The notes under the pieces were generated by a model. It was not told the origin of the DNA and made no database searches. It was given only the letters and a program-made list of their open reading frames with translations. A stretch of DNA of 64,000 nucleotides from an uncultured Prevotella sp. (lineage in GTDB: Bacteria > Bacteroidota > Bacteroidia > Bacteroidales > Bacteroidaceae). The translations under genes were made by a program, and so were the position numbers. Below, one piece after another: positions 51,710 to 59,620 of this stretch. Position 1 is the first letter of the stretch. Each line of letters starts with the position of its first letter. Location: the NCBI GenBank assembly GCA_946188165.1, contig CAMHTW010000011.1:19993-83992 (forward strand), read 5' to 3'.

Positions 51710-51739
51710 CAAAGGTACACATTATTTTTATTATAGCCA
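51710..51739 (-). promoter_or_regulatory. Promoter for the large secreted protein
   Basis: Minus strand ATTG (about 51738-51741), 20 bp, TACCTTTG (51710-51717), 40 bp upstream of the ATG. Confidence 0.65.
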
Positions 51740-51753
51740 ATACCTATTATTTA

Positions 51754-52767
51754 TTATTTTACATTGCCGACCTTAATCAGGTACTCACCAATCTGTACGG
51801 CATTGAGGGCAGCACCCTTGCGAATCTGGTCGCCAGAGAGCCAGAAGGTGAGTCCGTTCTCGTCGCTCAGGTCTTTGCGCACACGCCCCACGAAGACATC
51901 GTCCTTACCAGCCGTCTCTAAAGGCATGGGGTATGTCAGCGTTGCTGGGTCGTCAACCAGCGTACAGCCAGGAGCGGCAGCAATGGCCTTCTGGGCTTCC
52001 TCAACGCTGATGGGCTTCTCCGTCTCAATCCATACGCTCTCAGAGTGGCTGCGCAGCGAGCTGACACGCACACACATAGCCGAGCACTTGGCATCGGTAT
52101 GCATAATCTTGCGGGTCTCGTTGTACATCTTCATCTCTTCCTTGGTATAGCCGTTGGGCTGGAACACGTCAATCTGAGGAATGACGTTGTAAGCCAACTG
52201 ATGAGGGAACTTCTTGATGGTCTTCACTTCACCCTCTTCTACCATTTCCTTGTACTGCTGCTGCAGTTCTGCCATAGCGGCAGCACCGGCACCTGACGCG
52301 CTCTGATACGAGCTGACGTGGATGCGCTTGATGTGCGAGATGTTCTCCAATGGCTGGAGTACCACCACCATCATAATTGTGGTGCAGTTGGGATTGGCAA
52401 TGATGCCACGGGGACGGTTCAGGGCATCTTCGGCATTGCACTCAGGCACCACCAAGGGTACGTCATCGTCCATACGGAACGCACTGGAATTGTCAATCAT
52501 CACAGCACCATACTTGGTGATGGTTTCTGCAAACTCCTTCGACGTGCCGGCTCCGGCAGAGGTAAAGGCAATATCGATGTCCTTAAAGTCATCGTTGTGC
52601 TGTAAGAGTTTAACGGTCAGCTCCTTGCCACGGAATGTGTACTTGGTACCGGCAGAGCGCTCAGAACCAAACAAAACCAACTCATCCATTGGGAAATTTC
52701 TCTCATCAAGCAGGCGCAGGAATTCCTGGCCTACGGCACCTGAGGCGCCCACAATTGCTACTTTCAT
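51754..52767 (-). CDS. asd: Aspartate-semialdehyde dehydrogenase
   Basis: A 337-residue NADPH enzyme that reduces aspartyl phosphate to the semialdehyde, the branch point to lysine/diaminopimelate, threonine and methionine. NADP loop [10 protein letters not shown] (7-16), catalytic Cys128 in NPNCTTI, and the SYQSASGAG and [10 protein letters not shown] blocks are present. Length is typical. Monocistronic, with an excellent promoter; it supplies diaminopimelate for the cell wall. Confidence 0.97.
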   Translation of the reverse strand: MKVAIVGASGAVGQEFLRLLDERNFPMDELVLFGSERSAGTKYTFRGKELTVKLLQHNDDFKDIDIAFTSAGAGTSKEFAETITKYGAVMIDNSSAFRMDDDVPLVVPECNAEDALNRPRGIIANPNCTTIMMVVVLQPLENISHIKRIHVSSYQSASGAGAAAMAELQQQYKEMVEEGEVKTIKKFPHQLAYNVIPQIDVFQPNGYTKEEMKMYNETRKIMHTDAKCSAMCVRVSSLRSHSESVWIETEKPISVEEAQKAIAAAPGCTLVDDPATLTYPMPLETAGKDDVFVGRVRKDLSDENGLTFWLSGDQIRKGAALNAVQIGEYLIKVGNVK

Positions 52768-52803
52768 AAGTCTAATTCTTTTCCGTTTATACTATTTGGG
52801 GTG

Positions 52804-52835
52804 CAAAGGTATGCATAAATATTCTAATATCCAAA
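52804..52835 (-). promoter_or_regulatory. Promoter for asd
   Basis: Minus strand TTTG (52832-52835), 20 bp, TACCTTTG (52804-52811), 36 bp upstream of the ATG. Confidence 0.78.
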
Positions 52836-52909
52836 TTTTTATGCAGCGAATTCATCGTGTGCTCGTCATTTTTGATGCATCGCAATGCAACGCCACACTT
52901 TGACTGCGG

Positions 52910-54082
52910 TCAAAGAATGCTACGTGCAACGGTATAGGCCGTCGTCCACGCTGCTTGGAAGTTAAAACCGCCAGTAATGCCGTCAATGTCAAGCACTTCA
53001 CCGGCAAAAAAGAGACGGGGCACATGACGGCTCTCAAGCGTCTGAGGACTGACCGCTTTGAGCGACACGCCGCCACAGGTGACGAACTCATCCTTGAAGG
53101 CGGCACGACCTGCTATCTGGTAGGCATCATTCACCAGGATATTAGCTAAACGGTTGACGTCCTTTTGATTGAGTTCACTCCAACGCAGCGTGGCACGCTG
53201 ACCAAGCGCTTTCTCTGACAGATAGCTCCACAGGCGCTGTTGCAGTCTGAAGGGATTACATGTAGTCAGTAGTTTCTGGGGTTGGCGATGGCTCATGTCG
53301 CGAATAGCCGCCTGGACTTCCTCCTCATGCTGTTTTAGCCAGTTGATGCTGAGAGGGGCACGATACTGGTTGTCGGCCAAATGGCGAGCGGCATAGCTGG
53401 ACAGTTTCAGGATGGCAGGACCGCTCAAGCCCCAATGAGTTATCAGCAGGGGACCTTCAGCACGATACTTAGTGCCAGGAATCAAGGCGGCTGCTTCTTC
53501 AACGACCAGTCCTTGCAGGGCATGCAACTTGTCGTCAGCAACGGAAAAGGTGAACAGCGAAGGCACTGGTGCTTCTATCTCATGACCTAACGCTGCCAGC
53601 CAGCGCAAGCCTTCGCCCTTGGGCGAGCCGCCTGTCGTCACAGCCACATAGTCGTAGCCGGCGAGTTCGTCCAACGACTGTATCTTCCTGCCCGTACATA
53701 TATTAATATGGTGGTGACGGGCTAACGACAGGAAGCAGTTGATGACGGCATGCGAGTCCTGTGCCTGCGGAAAGACGCACTCGTCGTCCTGCGTCACCAA
53801 AGGCACGCCGTGACGTTCAAACCATTGGTAGGCATCTTCTTGGTCAAATACATTGAACAGGCGTTTCATCAGCCTGTGACCTCGCGGATAGACCTGCGAG
53901 AGGTCGCTGACCTGTGCAAACGAATTGGTACAGTTGCAGCGTCCGCCGCCGCTGACCTCCACTTTGGCCAGCACACGACTGCTGCGCTCAAAGATGGTGA
54001 CGTCCATCTCCGGCATCATCTCCTTCAGGTTGACAGCCAGAAAGAACCCCGCTGCACCGCCTCCTATGATTGCAGTCCTCAT
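52910..54082 (-). CDS. FAD-dependent HI0933/YhiN-family flavoprotein
   Basis: A 390-residue predicted NAD(P)/FAD-dependent oxidoreductase. FAD-binding loop AIIGGGAAGFF at the N-terminus, then the family motif VSGGGRCNCTN (about 45-55), TTGGSPKGEGLRWLAALGHE and the C-terminal CGGVSLKAVSPQTLESR and AGEVLDIDGITGGFNFQAAW blocks. The reaction of most members is unknown; some relatives reduce bile-acid intermediates (BaiN) or take part in redox housekeeping. One base separates it from the HU-like gene upstream, so the two are co-transcribed. Confidence 0.93.
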   Translation of the reverse strand: MRTAIIGGGAAGFFLAVNLKEMMPEMDVTIFERSSRVLAKVEVSGGGRCNCTNSFAQVSDLSQVYPRGHRLMKRLFNVFDQEDAYQWFERHGVPLVTQDDECVFPQAQDSHAVINCFLSLARHHHINICTGRKIQSLDELAGYDYVAVTTGGSPKGEGLRWLAALGHEIEAPVPSLFTFSVADDKLHALQGLVVEEAAALIPGTKYRAEGPLLITHWGLSGPAILKLSSYAARHLADNQYRAPLSINWLKQHEEEVQAAIRDMSHRQPQKLLTTCNPFRLQQRLWSYLSEKALGQRATLRWSELNQKDVNRLANILVNDAYQIAGRAAFKDEFVTCGGVSLKAVSPQTLESRHVPRLFFAGEVLDIDGITGGFNFQAAWTTAYTVARSIL

Positions 54083-54083
54083 G

Positions 54084-54743
54084 CTACGGCCTTTTTATCC
54101 ACACTTTATGGGAGTGGCTGCCTCGCGACATGATGCCTGAAGTCGGGTCGGCCACAAGCTTCTTCAGGTCTAAGGAGGCACTGGTTCTGCTGAGTCCTGT
54201 TGCCTGCACGTAGTCAGAAAGGGTCATGAATCCGTTCTCGTCGATAACGGCCTTGGCCTTTGCCACACGTTCATCGCGACTCAGCATTCCCTTTCTGGGC
54301 ACCACCACATCAGCCTCAACCTTGTCGAAAGTGGTCTCACGGTTCATGTCTGCCAAGAGCTCTGCATCGGGCTTGAAGTTGATGCCTTTGATGCAGATGT
54401 GACGGTACTTCGTCTTTGGGTCTTCTCTCTCGTCATCTTGTCCCTTCTGGTTAGCAATAGCCTTCTCAGAGGGTGTCGAGGTATCGAATCCTAACGTCAG
54501 CGAGAACACGCCGAGTCCGTCAATCTTGATGCTGTGCCCTAATGGCATCCACGACTTCATGGTTTCCGTCAGTGCTTCCAATACGGCCCGCATCGTACCC
54601 TCGCTGATGTTGGCAGCGTAGGTATGCATGTGCTTCAATACCGTCTCAAAGTCATGCAACGAGTAAGTCTGCATCCTCGGATACACTACCTTCTCGCCTT
54701 CCCTCATACCTTCCGGCAGTTTCTGCAGATAATAGTTTGCCAT
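54084..54743 (-). CDS. HU-like (HU-HIG) DNA-binding protein with C-terminal extension
   Basis: A 219-residue protein. The N-terminal 125 residues are an HU/IHF-like fold in the Bacteroidetes HU-HIG style (MANYYLQKLPEGMREGEKVV, LHDFETVLKHM, MRAVLEALTETMKSWMPLGH, IDGLGVFSLTLG). Unlike plain HU-HIG proteins it carries about 75 extra residues predicted to form a winged-helix-like unit (MTLSDYVQATGLSRTSASLD, LKKLVADPTSGIMSRGSHS), giving two possible DNA-contact parts. Its roughly 150-nt leader contains four 22-bp imperfect palindromes, a candidate autoregulatory site. It precedes the flavoprotein in an operon. Confidence 0.85.
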   Translation of the reverse strand: MANYYLQKLPEGMREGEKVVYPRMQTYSLHDFETVLKHMHTYAANISEGTMRAVLEALTETMKSWMPLGHSIKIDGLGVFSLTLGFDTSTPSEKAIANQKGQDDEREDPKTKYRHICIKGINFKPDAELLADMNRETTFDKVEADVVVPRKGMLSRDERVAKAKAVIDENGFMTLSDYVQATGLSRTSASLDLKKLVADPTSGIMSRGSHSHKVWIKRP

Positions 54744-54799
54744 AGCCTTATTTTGTTTTTTTATACTGATACTATTTTTCTTTCCTTACGTACTTTTTT

Positions 54800-54887
54800 A
54801 TATTCATAGTACCATAAACCTATGTTCATAGTACCGTAAACATATATTCATAGTACCGCAAACTTATGTTCACAGCACTATAAACAT
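54800..54887. repeat. Four 22-bp tandem imperfect palindromes upstream of the HU-like gene
   Basis: Four contiguous 22-bp units with the core TTCATAGTACC. The second is ATGTT-CATA-GTAC-CGTA-AACAT, a dyad with a central GTAC. Twenty-two bp equals about two helical turns, so all sites face one side of the helix. They lie between the HU-like -7 element (54901-54908) and its ATG (54743). Confidence 0.92.
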
Positions 54888-54900
54888 AACTTTCCACGTG

Positions 54901-54908
54901 CAAAAGTA
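54901..54908 (-). promoter_or_regulatory. Promoter -7 element for the HU-like gene
   Basis: TACTTTTG on the minus strand; -33 weak. Transcription would start just upstream of the 22-bp repeats. Confidence 0.55.
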
Positions 54909-54982
54909 ATATTTTTCTTTGGAATAAAAAAATTATGTTGATGAAATTATCCATAACAGTATGGATTAATATAATTATTTTG

Positions 54983-54990
54983 TATCTTTG
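54983..54990 (+). promoter_or_regulatory. Promoter -7 element for the lipoprotein at 55032
   Basis: TATCTTTG, 41 bp upstream of the ATG; -33 not recognisable. Confidence 0.55.
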
Positions 54991-55031
54991 CAGCGTCAAA
55001 AGGATTTATTTAAAATCTAAAATAAAAAGTT

Positions 55032-55874
55032 ATGAAAAAAATCTCCACTCTTAAGACGATTGTTCCTATAATAATTACCCTGGCAATCGTTGCATGCTCG
55101 AAAAACGATACCGCAGTTAACAACCATCAGGTTATTGACCTCGCGGACCTTACCGCCGACTATATCGCACAGGATGGCGATATTCTCACAGGAAAACTTG
55201 ACTTTACAAATCATTTTATTAAAATTTCCATTGCTGACCGCGCTACAGTGACTCTCAACGGCGTGACCATTATGCCCATTAAAGAAGACATGGTTAACAC
55301 TAATTTCAAGTGGGCAGGGCTCAACTGTCTTGGCGACGCCACAATCCTCCTTAACGGCAAGAAGAATACGATAACAGGAATTCACTACAATTATCCCAGC
55401 ATTCACATACCTGCTGGTAAAACGCTCACTATCAGTGGCTCTGACTCACTTGAAATCCGTAACTATGGCTACGGTGCCGGCATTGGTGGTGGTTGGGGTA
55501 TCGACTGCGGAAATATCGTCATAAAGGGCGGTATTATCAACGTTATAGGCGGTCAGAGTGCTGCAGGTATCGGCAGTGGCCTTGGCAGTGATTTCGGTAG
55601 CAATTGCGGCGATATCACTATCTGTGGTGGTACTGTGACTGCAACAGGCGGCTACTTCGGTACAGGTATCGGATGTGGTGTTCAAGGTACCTGCGGCAAC
55701 ATAACTATTAACAACGATATAACCCGAGTAACAGCAACCAAAGGCGAATTGGCCCCATACTGCATTGGTAAGAACGGAGATAACAGCATCTGTGGCACCA
55801 TTATGATTGGTGGAAAGAATTATGGCACCGACGGCATTACCGATGACACATTCATCTATCCTGTAACAGAATAA
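55032..55874 (+). CDS. Glycine-rich beta-helical surface lipoprotein
   Basis: A 280-residue lipoprotein (lipobox LAIVAC, Cys22, then SKNDTAVN). The middle (residues about 60-100) resembles a carbohydrate-binding-like beta domain (ADRATVTLNGVTI). Residues about 145-235 form three imperfect repeats of the type GAGIGG...CGNIVIKGGIINVIGG, with spaced Cys and Gly, typical of a beta-solenoid. I do not recognise a family with a proven role; surface adhesion or glycan contact is a guess. Transcribed alone from its own promoter. Confidence 0.78.
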   Translation: MKKISTLKTIVPIIITLAIVACSKNDTAVNNHQVIDLADLTADYIAQDGDILTGKLDFTNHFIKISIADRATVTLNGVTIMPIKEDMVNTNFKWAGLNCLGDATILLNGKKNTITGIHYNYPSIHIPAGKTLTISGSDSLEIRNYGYGAGIGGGWGIDCGNIVIKGGIINVIGGQSAAGIGSGLGSDFGSNCGDITICGGTVTATGGYFGTGIGCGVQGTCGNITINNDITRVTATKGELAPYCIGKNGDNSICGTIMIGGKNYGTDGITDDTFIYPVTE

Positions 55875-55896
55875 TTAGTAAAAAACTCAGAATAGG

Positions 55897-55929
55897 TTTG
55901 GTGGTAAAAAAAAAATATTCGTACCTTTG
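55897..55929 (+). promoter_or_regulatory. Promoter for the antiporter gene
   Basis: TTTG (55897-55900), 21 bp, TACCTTTG (55922-55929). The ATG at 55938 is only 9 bp after the -7 element, so the leader is very short. Confidence 0.72.
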
Positions 55930-55937
55930 CACTCAGA

Positions 55938-58103
55938 ATGCTGAACTTTGACGCATATTTCCCCGTCACGAGTCCCACACTCATCTTCTGCGTGGTGTTG
56001 CTCATCATCCTGTTTGCCCCTATCATCATGGGTAAGCTGCGCATTCCGCATATTGTCGGAATGGTGCTGGCAGGTGTACTCGTTGGCAAGTATGGCCTGA
56101 ACATCCTGGAGCGTGACTCGTCGTTCGAGCTGTTTGGCAAGGTGGGTCTGCTGTACATCATGTTCCTGGCAGGTCTGGAGATGGACTTGGAGAGTGTGAA
56201 GCGCAACTCCAATCGCTTCCTGATATTCGGTTTGCTCACGTGTCTGTTGCCGTTAGCCCTGACATACGTGATGTCCTTGTGGCTGTTAGGCTATTCGCAG
56301 ACGGCATCGTTCCTGTTGGGATGTATCATGGCGTCGAACACGCTCATCGCCTACCCTATCATCTCGCGCTACGGCCTGGGACGCGACTCCAGTGTGATGC
56401 TCAGCGTGGGGTCCAGCATGATATCGCTCTTCTTAGCCCTGCTGATGCTGGCCGCTCTGGCTGCCTCGTATGGCGAGGATGTGGGTATCACGTTCTGGCT
56501 GCTGTTCATTCTGAAGTTTGCCATCTTCTGCGGTGTCAGCATCTGGCTCATTCCTATTCTGGCCCGCTATTTCCTGCGCCGTTACTCCGATGCCGTCATG
56601 CAGTTCATCTTCGTGCTGGCCGTCATGTTCCTCTCTGCTGCAGCATCGGAAGCCATTGGGGTCGAGGGCATCGTAGGCGCCTTTATCTCAGGACTGATCC
56701 TGAACAGGTATATCCCACATGTGTCGTCGCTGATGAACCGAATCGAGTTCACGGGCAACGCCATCTTCATTCCCTACTTCCTGATAGGTGTAGGCATGCT
56801 GATTAATGTCCGCACGCTGTTCGAGGGGCCTCACATGCTATGGATAGTCTTCCTGATTGCCTTCTTCGGCACGTTTGGCAAGGCCGTCGCCGCCTATCTC
56901 AGTAGCTTGCTGTTCCGGCTGCCAAAGTCGGCTGGGCACATGATGTTCGGTCTGACTTGTGCACATGCTGCCGGTGCCATCGCAATGGTCATGGTAGGTA
57001 TGCGACTGGAAGTGAGCCCGGGTGTATATCTCGTCAACGACGAAATGCTGAATGGTGTGGTGATAATGATTCTCATCACGTGTATCATCTCAACCATGAT
57101 GACCGAGAAGGCAGCCCAGCAGATTGTCATAGCCCAACAGACTGTTCTCAACGGATCTTTGACCGGTGGTCAAAGTGTGGCGTCGCAATCTTCCGCCGAC
57201 TCTCGCCACGACAACGAAAAGATTCTGCTCTGCGTCAAATATCCTGAGATTGCCCCACAACTACTTGAACTGGCTATCATGATGGGCAGTCGGTCGAAGA
57301 ACAGCGGACTGGTAGCCCTTAACGTGGTGTACGACGACGACAAGGCTGCCGCAAACCGTGAACGCGGTCTGCGCCTGCTGGAACAGCTACAGCAGCGTGC
57401 GGCTGCCAACGACGTCAGCATGCAGACGCAGGTGCGACTGGCTACCAACATCGCCAATGGTATCAAGCACGCCTTCCGCGAGTTCGGCGGCTCCGAGATT
57501 ATCATGGGTATGCACGTCCATACGGAGGTCAACCCCAAGTTCTGGGGCGACTTCATCCAGAGTCTCTACAATGGTCTGAATCGCCAGATTGTGCTCACCC
57601 GTTTCGTACAGCCCCTGAATACCTTGCGTCGTATTCAGGTTGTCGTACCGTCAAGAGCTGAATACGAACCGGGCTTCTACCGCTGGCTGGAGCGACTGAG
57701 CCGTATGGCTGCCAATTTGGACTGTCGCATCCAGTTCCATGGTCGCAACGAATCACTGGACCCGATTCGTAACTATCTTACCAACCACTATGACAGCGTA
57801 CGAGCCGAATACACCTATATGGCTCACTGGAACGAGTTGCCCAAGTTGGCAGGAACCATTCACGACGACCACATGTTTGTAGTGATTACGGCTCGTAAGG
57901 GTACTATATCATATAAGAACGCGTTGGAACGACTACCCAACGAACTGATGCAACACTTCTCGGGCAAGAACCTGATGATTATCTTCCCCGACCAGTATGG
58001 CGAGGCTAAGGACGACAGCATGACGTTCACATCGGCTCAGCACCAGGAGGAGAGCAGTATCTATGCTACTATTGCACGGTGGATTCATTCGAAGAGAAGT
58101 TAG
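55938..58103 (+). CDS. CPA2-type cation/proton antiporter with cytosolic C-terminal domain
   Basis: A 721-residue inner-membrane antiporter of the NhaP/Kef-like (CPA2) superfamily. About twelve hydrophobic segments fill residues 8-400 (LIIMGKLRIPHIVGMVLAG, GLLYIMFLAGLEMDLESVKR, the IGVEGIVGAFISGLILNR helix). The C-terminal 300 residues are soluble, with two universal-stress-protein-like halves (KILLCVKYPEIAPQLLELAI; IQVVVPSRAEYEPGFYRW) that may bind nucleotide and regulate exchange. Likely exchanges Na+ or K+ for H+. Its stop TAG is in a repeat tract leading to lolD. Confidence 0.92.
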   Translation: MLNFDAYFPVTSPTLIFCVVLLIILFAPIIMGKLRIPHIVGMVLAGVLVGKYGLNILERDSSFELFGKVGLLYIMFLAGLEMDLESVKRNSNRFLIFGLLTCLLPLALTYVMSLWLLGYSQTASFLLGCIMASNTLIAYPIISRYGLGRDSSVMLSVGSSMISLFLALLMLAALAASYGEDVGITFWLLFILKFAIFCGVSIWLIPILARYFLRRYSDAVMQFIFVLAVMFLSAAASEAIGVEGIVGAFISGLILNRYIPHVSSLMNRIEFTGNAIFIPYFLIGVGMLINVRTLFEGPHMLWIVFLIAFFGTFGKAVAAYLSSLLFRLPKSAGHMMFGLTCAHAAGAIAMVMVGMRLEVSPGVYLVNDEMLNGVVIMILITCIISTMMTEKAAQQIVIAQQTVLNGSLTGGQSVASQSSADSRHDNEKILLCVKYPEIAPQLLELAIMMGSRSKNSGLVALNVVYDDDKAAANRERGLRLLEQLQQRAAANDVSMQTQVRLATNIANGIKHAFREFGGSEIIMGMHVHTEVNPKFWGDFIQSLYNGLNRQIVLTRFVQPLNTLRRIQVVVPSRAEYEPGFYRWLERLSRMAANLDCRIQFHGRNESLDPIRNYLTNHYDSVRAEYTYMAHWNELPKLAGTIHDDHMFVVITARKGTISYKNALERLPNELMQHFSGKNLMIIFPDQYGEAKDDSMTFTSAQHQEESSIYATIARWIHSKRS

Positions 58104-58127
58104 GAAGTTAGAGAAGTTAAAGAAGAT
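58096..58127. repeat. 8/9-bp tract from antiporter stop to lolD-like start
   Basis: GAAGTTAG, GAAGTTAGA, GAAGTTAAA, GAAGAT then ATG. The stop TAG is in the first unit. Same unit family as the SPOR-folE junction. Confidence 0.85.
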
Positions 58128-58874
58128 ATGATTGAAATAAAAGATATAAAAAAGAGTTTTGGTTCGTTGCAGGTTTTGAAGGGCATCGACCTCAACATCC
58201 AAAAAGGCGAGGTGGTCAGTATTGTTGGTCCCAGCGGTGCCGGTAAGACCACCCTACTCCAGATTATCGGAACTCTCGACCGTCCCGACAGCGGTACAGT
58301 GCACATCGATTCCGTCGATGTGACCCAGCTCTCCCAAAAGAAGCTGAGCGACTTCCGCAACCGCCATATCGGCTTCGTGTTCCAGTTCCATCAGCTGTTG
58401 CCCGAATTCACGGCTATTGAGAACATCATGATTCCTGCCTACATTGCCGGCGTCAATACCAAAGAGGCGCGTCATCGGGCCGAAGAGTTGCTGCAGTTCA
58501 TGGGATTGTCTGATCGCGCCAAACATAAGCCCAACGAGTTGTCGGGCGGTGAGAAACAGCGTGTGGCCGTGGCCCGTGCCCTCGTCAACAACCCTGATGT
58601 CATCTTAGCCGATGAGCCCAGCGGTTCACTCGACTCTAAGAATAAGGAAGAGCTGCACCAGCTGTTCTTCGATCTGAGAGACAAATACGGCCAGACCTTC
58701 GTTATCGTCACCCACGACGAACAGTTGGCATCTATCACGGACCGCACCATCCACATGCGTGACGGACTGCTGGAAATTCCATCAGACCCATCAGTCTCAT
58801 TAGACCCATTAGACCCATCAGACCCATTAGACCCATTAGACCCATCAGACCCATCAGATCCATCAGCCCTATGA
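58128..58874 (+). CDS. lolD: LolD/MacB-type ABC transporter ATPase with repetitive tail
   Basis: A 248-residue ATPase of the lipoprotein-release/MacB class. Walker [10 protein letters not shown] (34-42), signature LSGGE (138-142), Walker [12 protein letters not shown] (Asp162, Glu163) and the switch His in THDE. Membrane partners (LolC/E-like) are not in this window. Family members end near residue 220; here residues 218-248 are a tail of D-P-S and D-P-L triplets encoded by ten 9-bp units. The final unit carries the stop TGA and the ATG of the next gene (4-bp overlap). Confidence 0.92.
   Translation: MIEIKDIKKSFGSLQVLKGIDLNIQKGEVVSIVGPSGAGKTTLLQIIGTLDRPDSGTVHIDSVDVTQLSQKKLSDFRNRHIGFVFQFHQLLPEFTAIENIMIPAYIAGVNTKEARHRAEELLQFMGLSDRAKHKPNELSGGEKQRVAVARALVNNPDVILADEPSGSLDSKNKEELHQLFFDLRDKYGQTFVIVTHDEQLASITDRTIHMRDGLLEIPSDPSVSLDPLDPSDPLDPLDPSDPSDPSAL
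58785..58874. repeat. 9-bp tandem repeat GACCCATCA/GACCCATTA x10, coding
   Basis: Ten in-frame units encode the acidic proline-rich tail of the LolD-like protein; the last, GCCCTATGA, overlaps the next start codon. Confidence 0.95.
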
Positions 58875-59497
58875 TAAAACTCGGCGACTACAACACCCTG
58901 CGCATCGTCAAGCGCGTGGACTTCGGTCTCTATCTGGACGGTGGCGACGACGGCGAAATACTTCTGCCATCCCGCTATGTGCCAGATGGTTCTGCCATTG
59001 GGGACAAGATAGAAGTCTTCATCTACCTCGACCAAGACGAGAAACTCATTGCCACGACCCTGCACCCGTTGGTTAAGGTCGGCGAGTTTGCATGGCTGGA
59101 GTGTGCCTGGACGAACGAGTATGGAGCTTTCCTGAATTGGGGACTGATGAAAGACCTCTTTTGTCCTTTTCGTGAGCAGAAGCAGCGCATGGTGAAAGGC
59201 CAGCGCTACTACGTCTATGTGATGGAGGACGAAAAGACGCACCGCCTCATGGCAACAGCCAAAGTGGAACGCTACCAGAAACATAGTGGTTACGAACGTG
59301 CCCTCGACTTTAGCGACGAACTGTTGCACTATCTGCAAGCGCACGATGGCCGTTGCCCTTTAGGCGACAAAAGTCCTGCAGAAGACATTGCCCAGACATT
59401 CGGTGTATCGAAGAAAATCTATAAGAAAGCCGTCGGCGATCTGTACCGCCGCCGACTGATTACGATATCGGATGAGGGGCTTTTTTTGCTGCAATAG
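58871..59497 (+). CDS. CvfB-like S1 RNA-binding protein lacking one S1 domain
   Basis: A 208-residue protein of the CvfB/YitL family: S1-type RNA-binding barrels followed by a winged helix. The first barrel has [20 protein letters not shown], the second [19 protein letters not shown], and the C-terminal winged helix [20 protein letters not shown] and [11 protein letters not shown]. Homologues have about 280 residues and a third S1-like barrel. Here the sequence passes directly from KVERYQKH to SGYERALDF, so that barrel appears deleted in frame. Start overlaps the lolD stop by 4 bp. RNA-related regulation is inferred from the family. Confidence 0.85.
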   Translation: MIKLGDYNTLRIVKRVDFGLYLDGGDDGEILLPSRYVPDGSAIGDKIEVFIYLDQDEKLIATTLHPLVKVGEFAWLECAWTNEYGAFLNWGLMKDLFCPFREQKQRMVKGQRYYVYVMEDEKTHRLMATAKVERYQKHSGYERALDFSDELLHYLQAHDGRCPLGDKSPAEDIAQTFGVSKKIYKKAVGDLYRRRLITISDEGLFLLQ

Positions 59498-59516
59498 CAA
59501 AATAATTCACAAAACA

Positions 59517-59548
59517 TTTGGAACATTAAGAAATTTTGCCTAAATTTG
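59517..59548 (+). promoter_or_regulatory. Promoter for the lipoprotein-DUF5723 pair
   Basis: TTTG (59517-59520), 20 bp, TAAATTTG (59541-59548); leader about 68 nt. Confidence 0.75.
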
Positions 59549-59620
59549 TGGGCAAAAGAGACAACTACGTGCCTTTTTATCAAGAATTAAATTAATTATT
59601 TACTTAAATATTACTAAAGG

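Noticed and set aside
54800..54887. CRISPR-like array
   Set aside because: Units are contiguous 22-mers without spacers and no cas genes are nearby.
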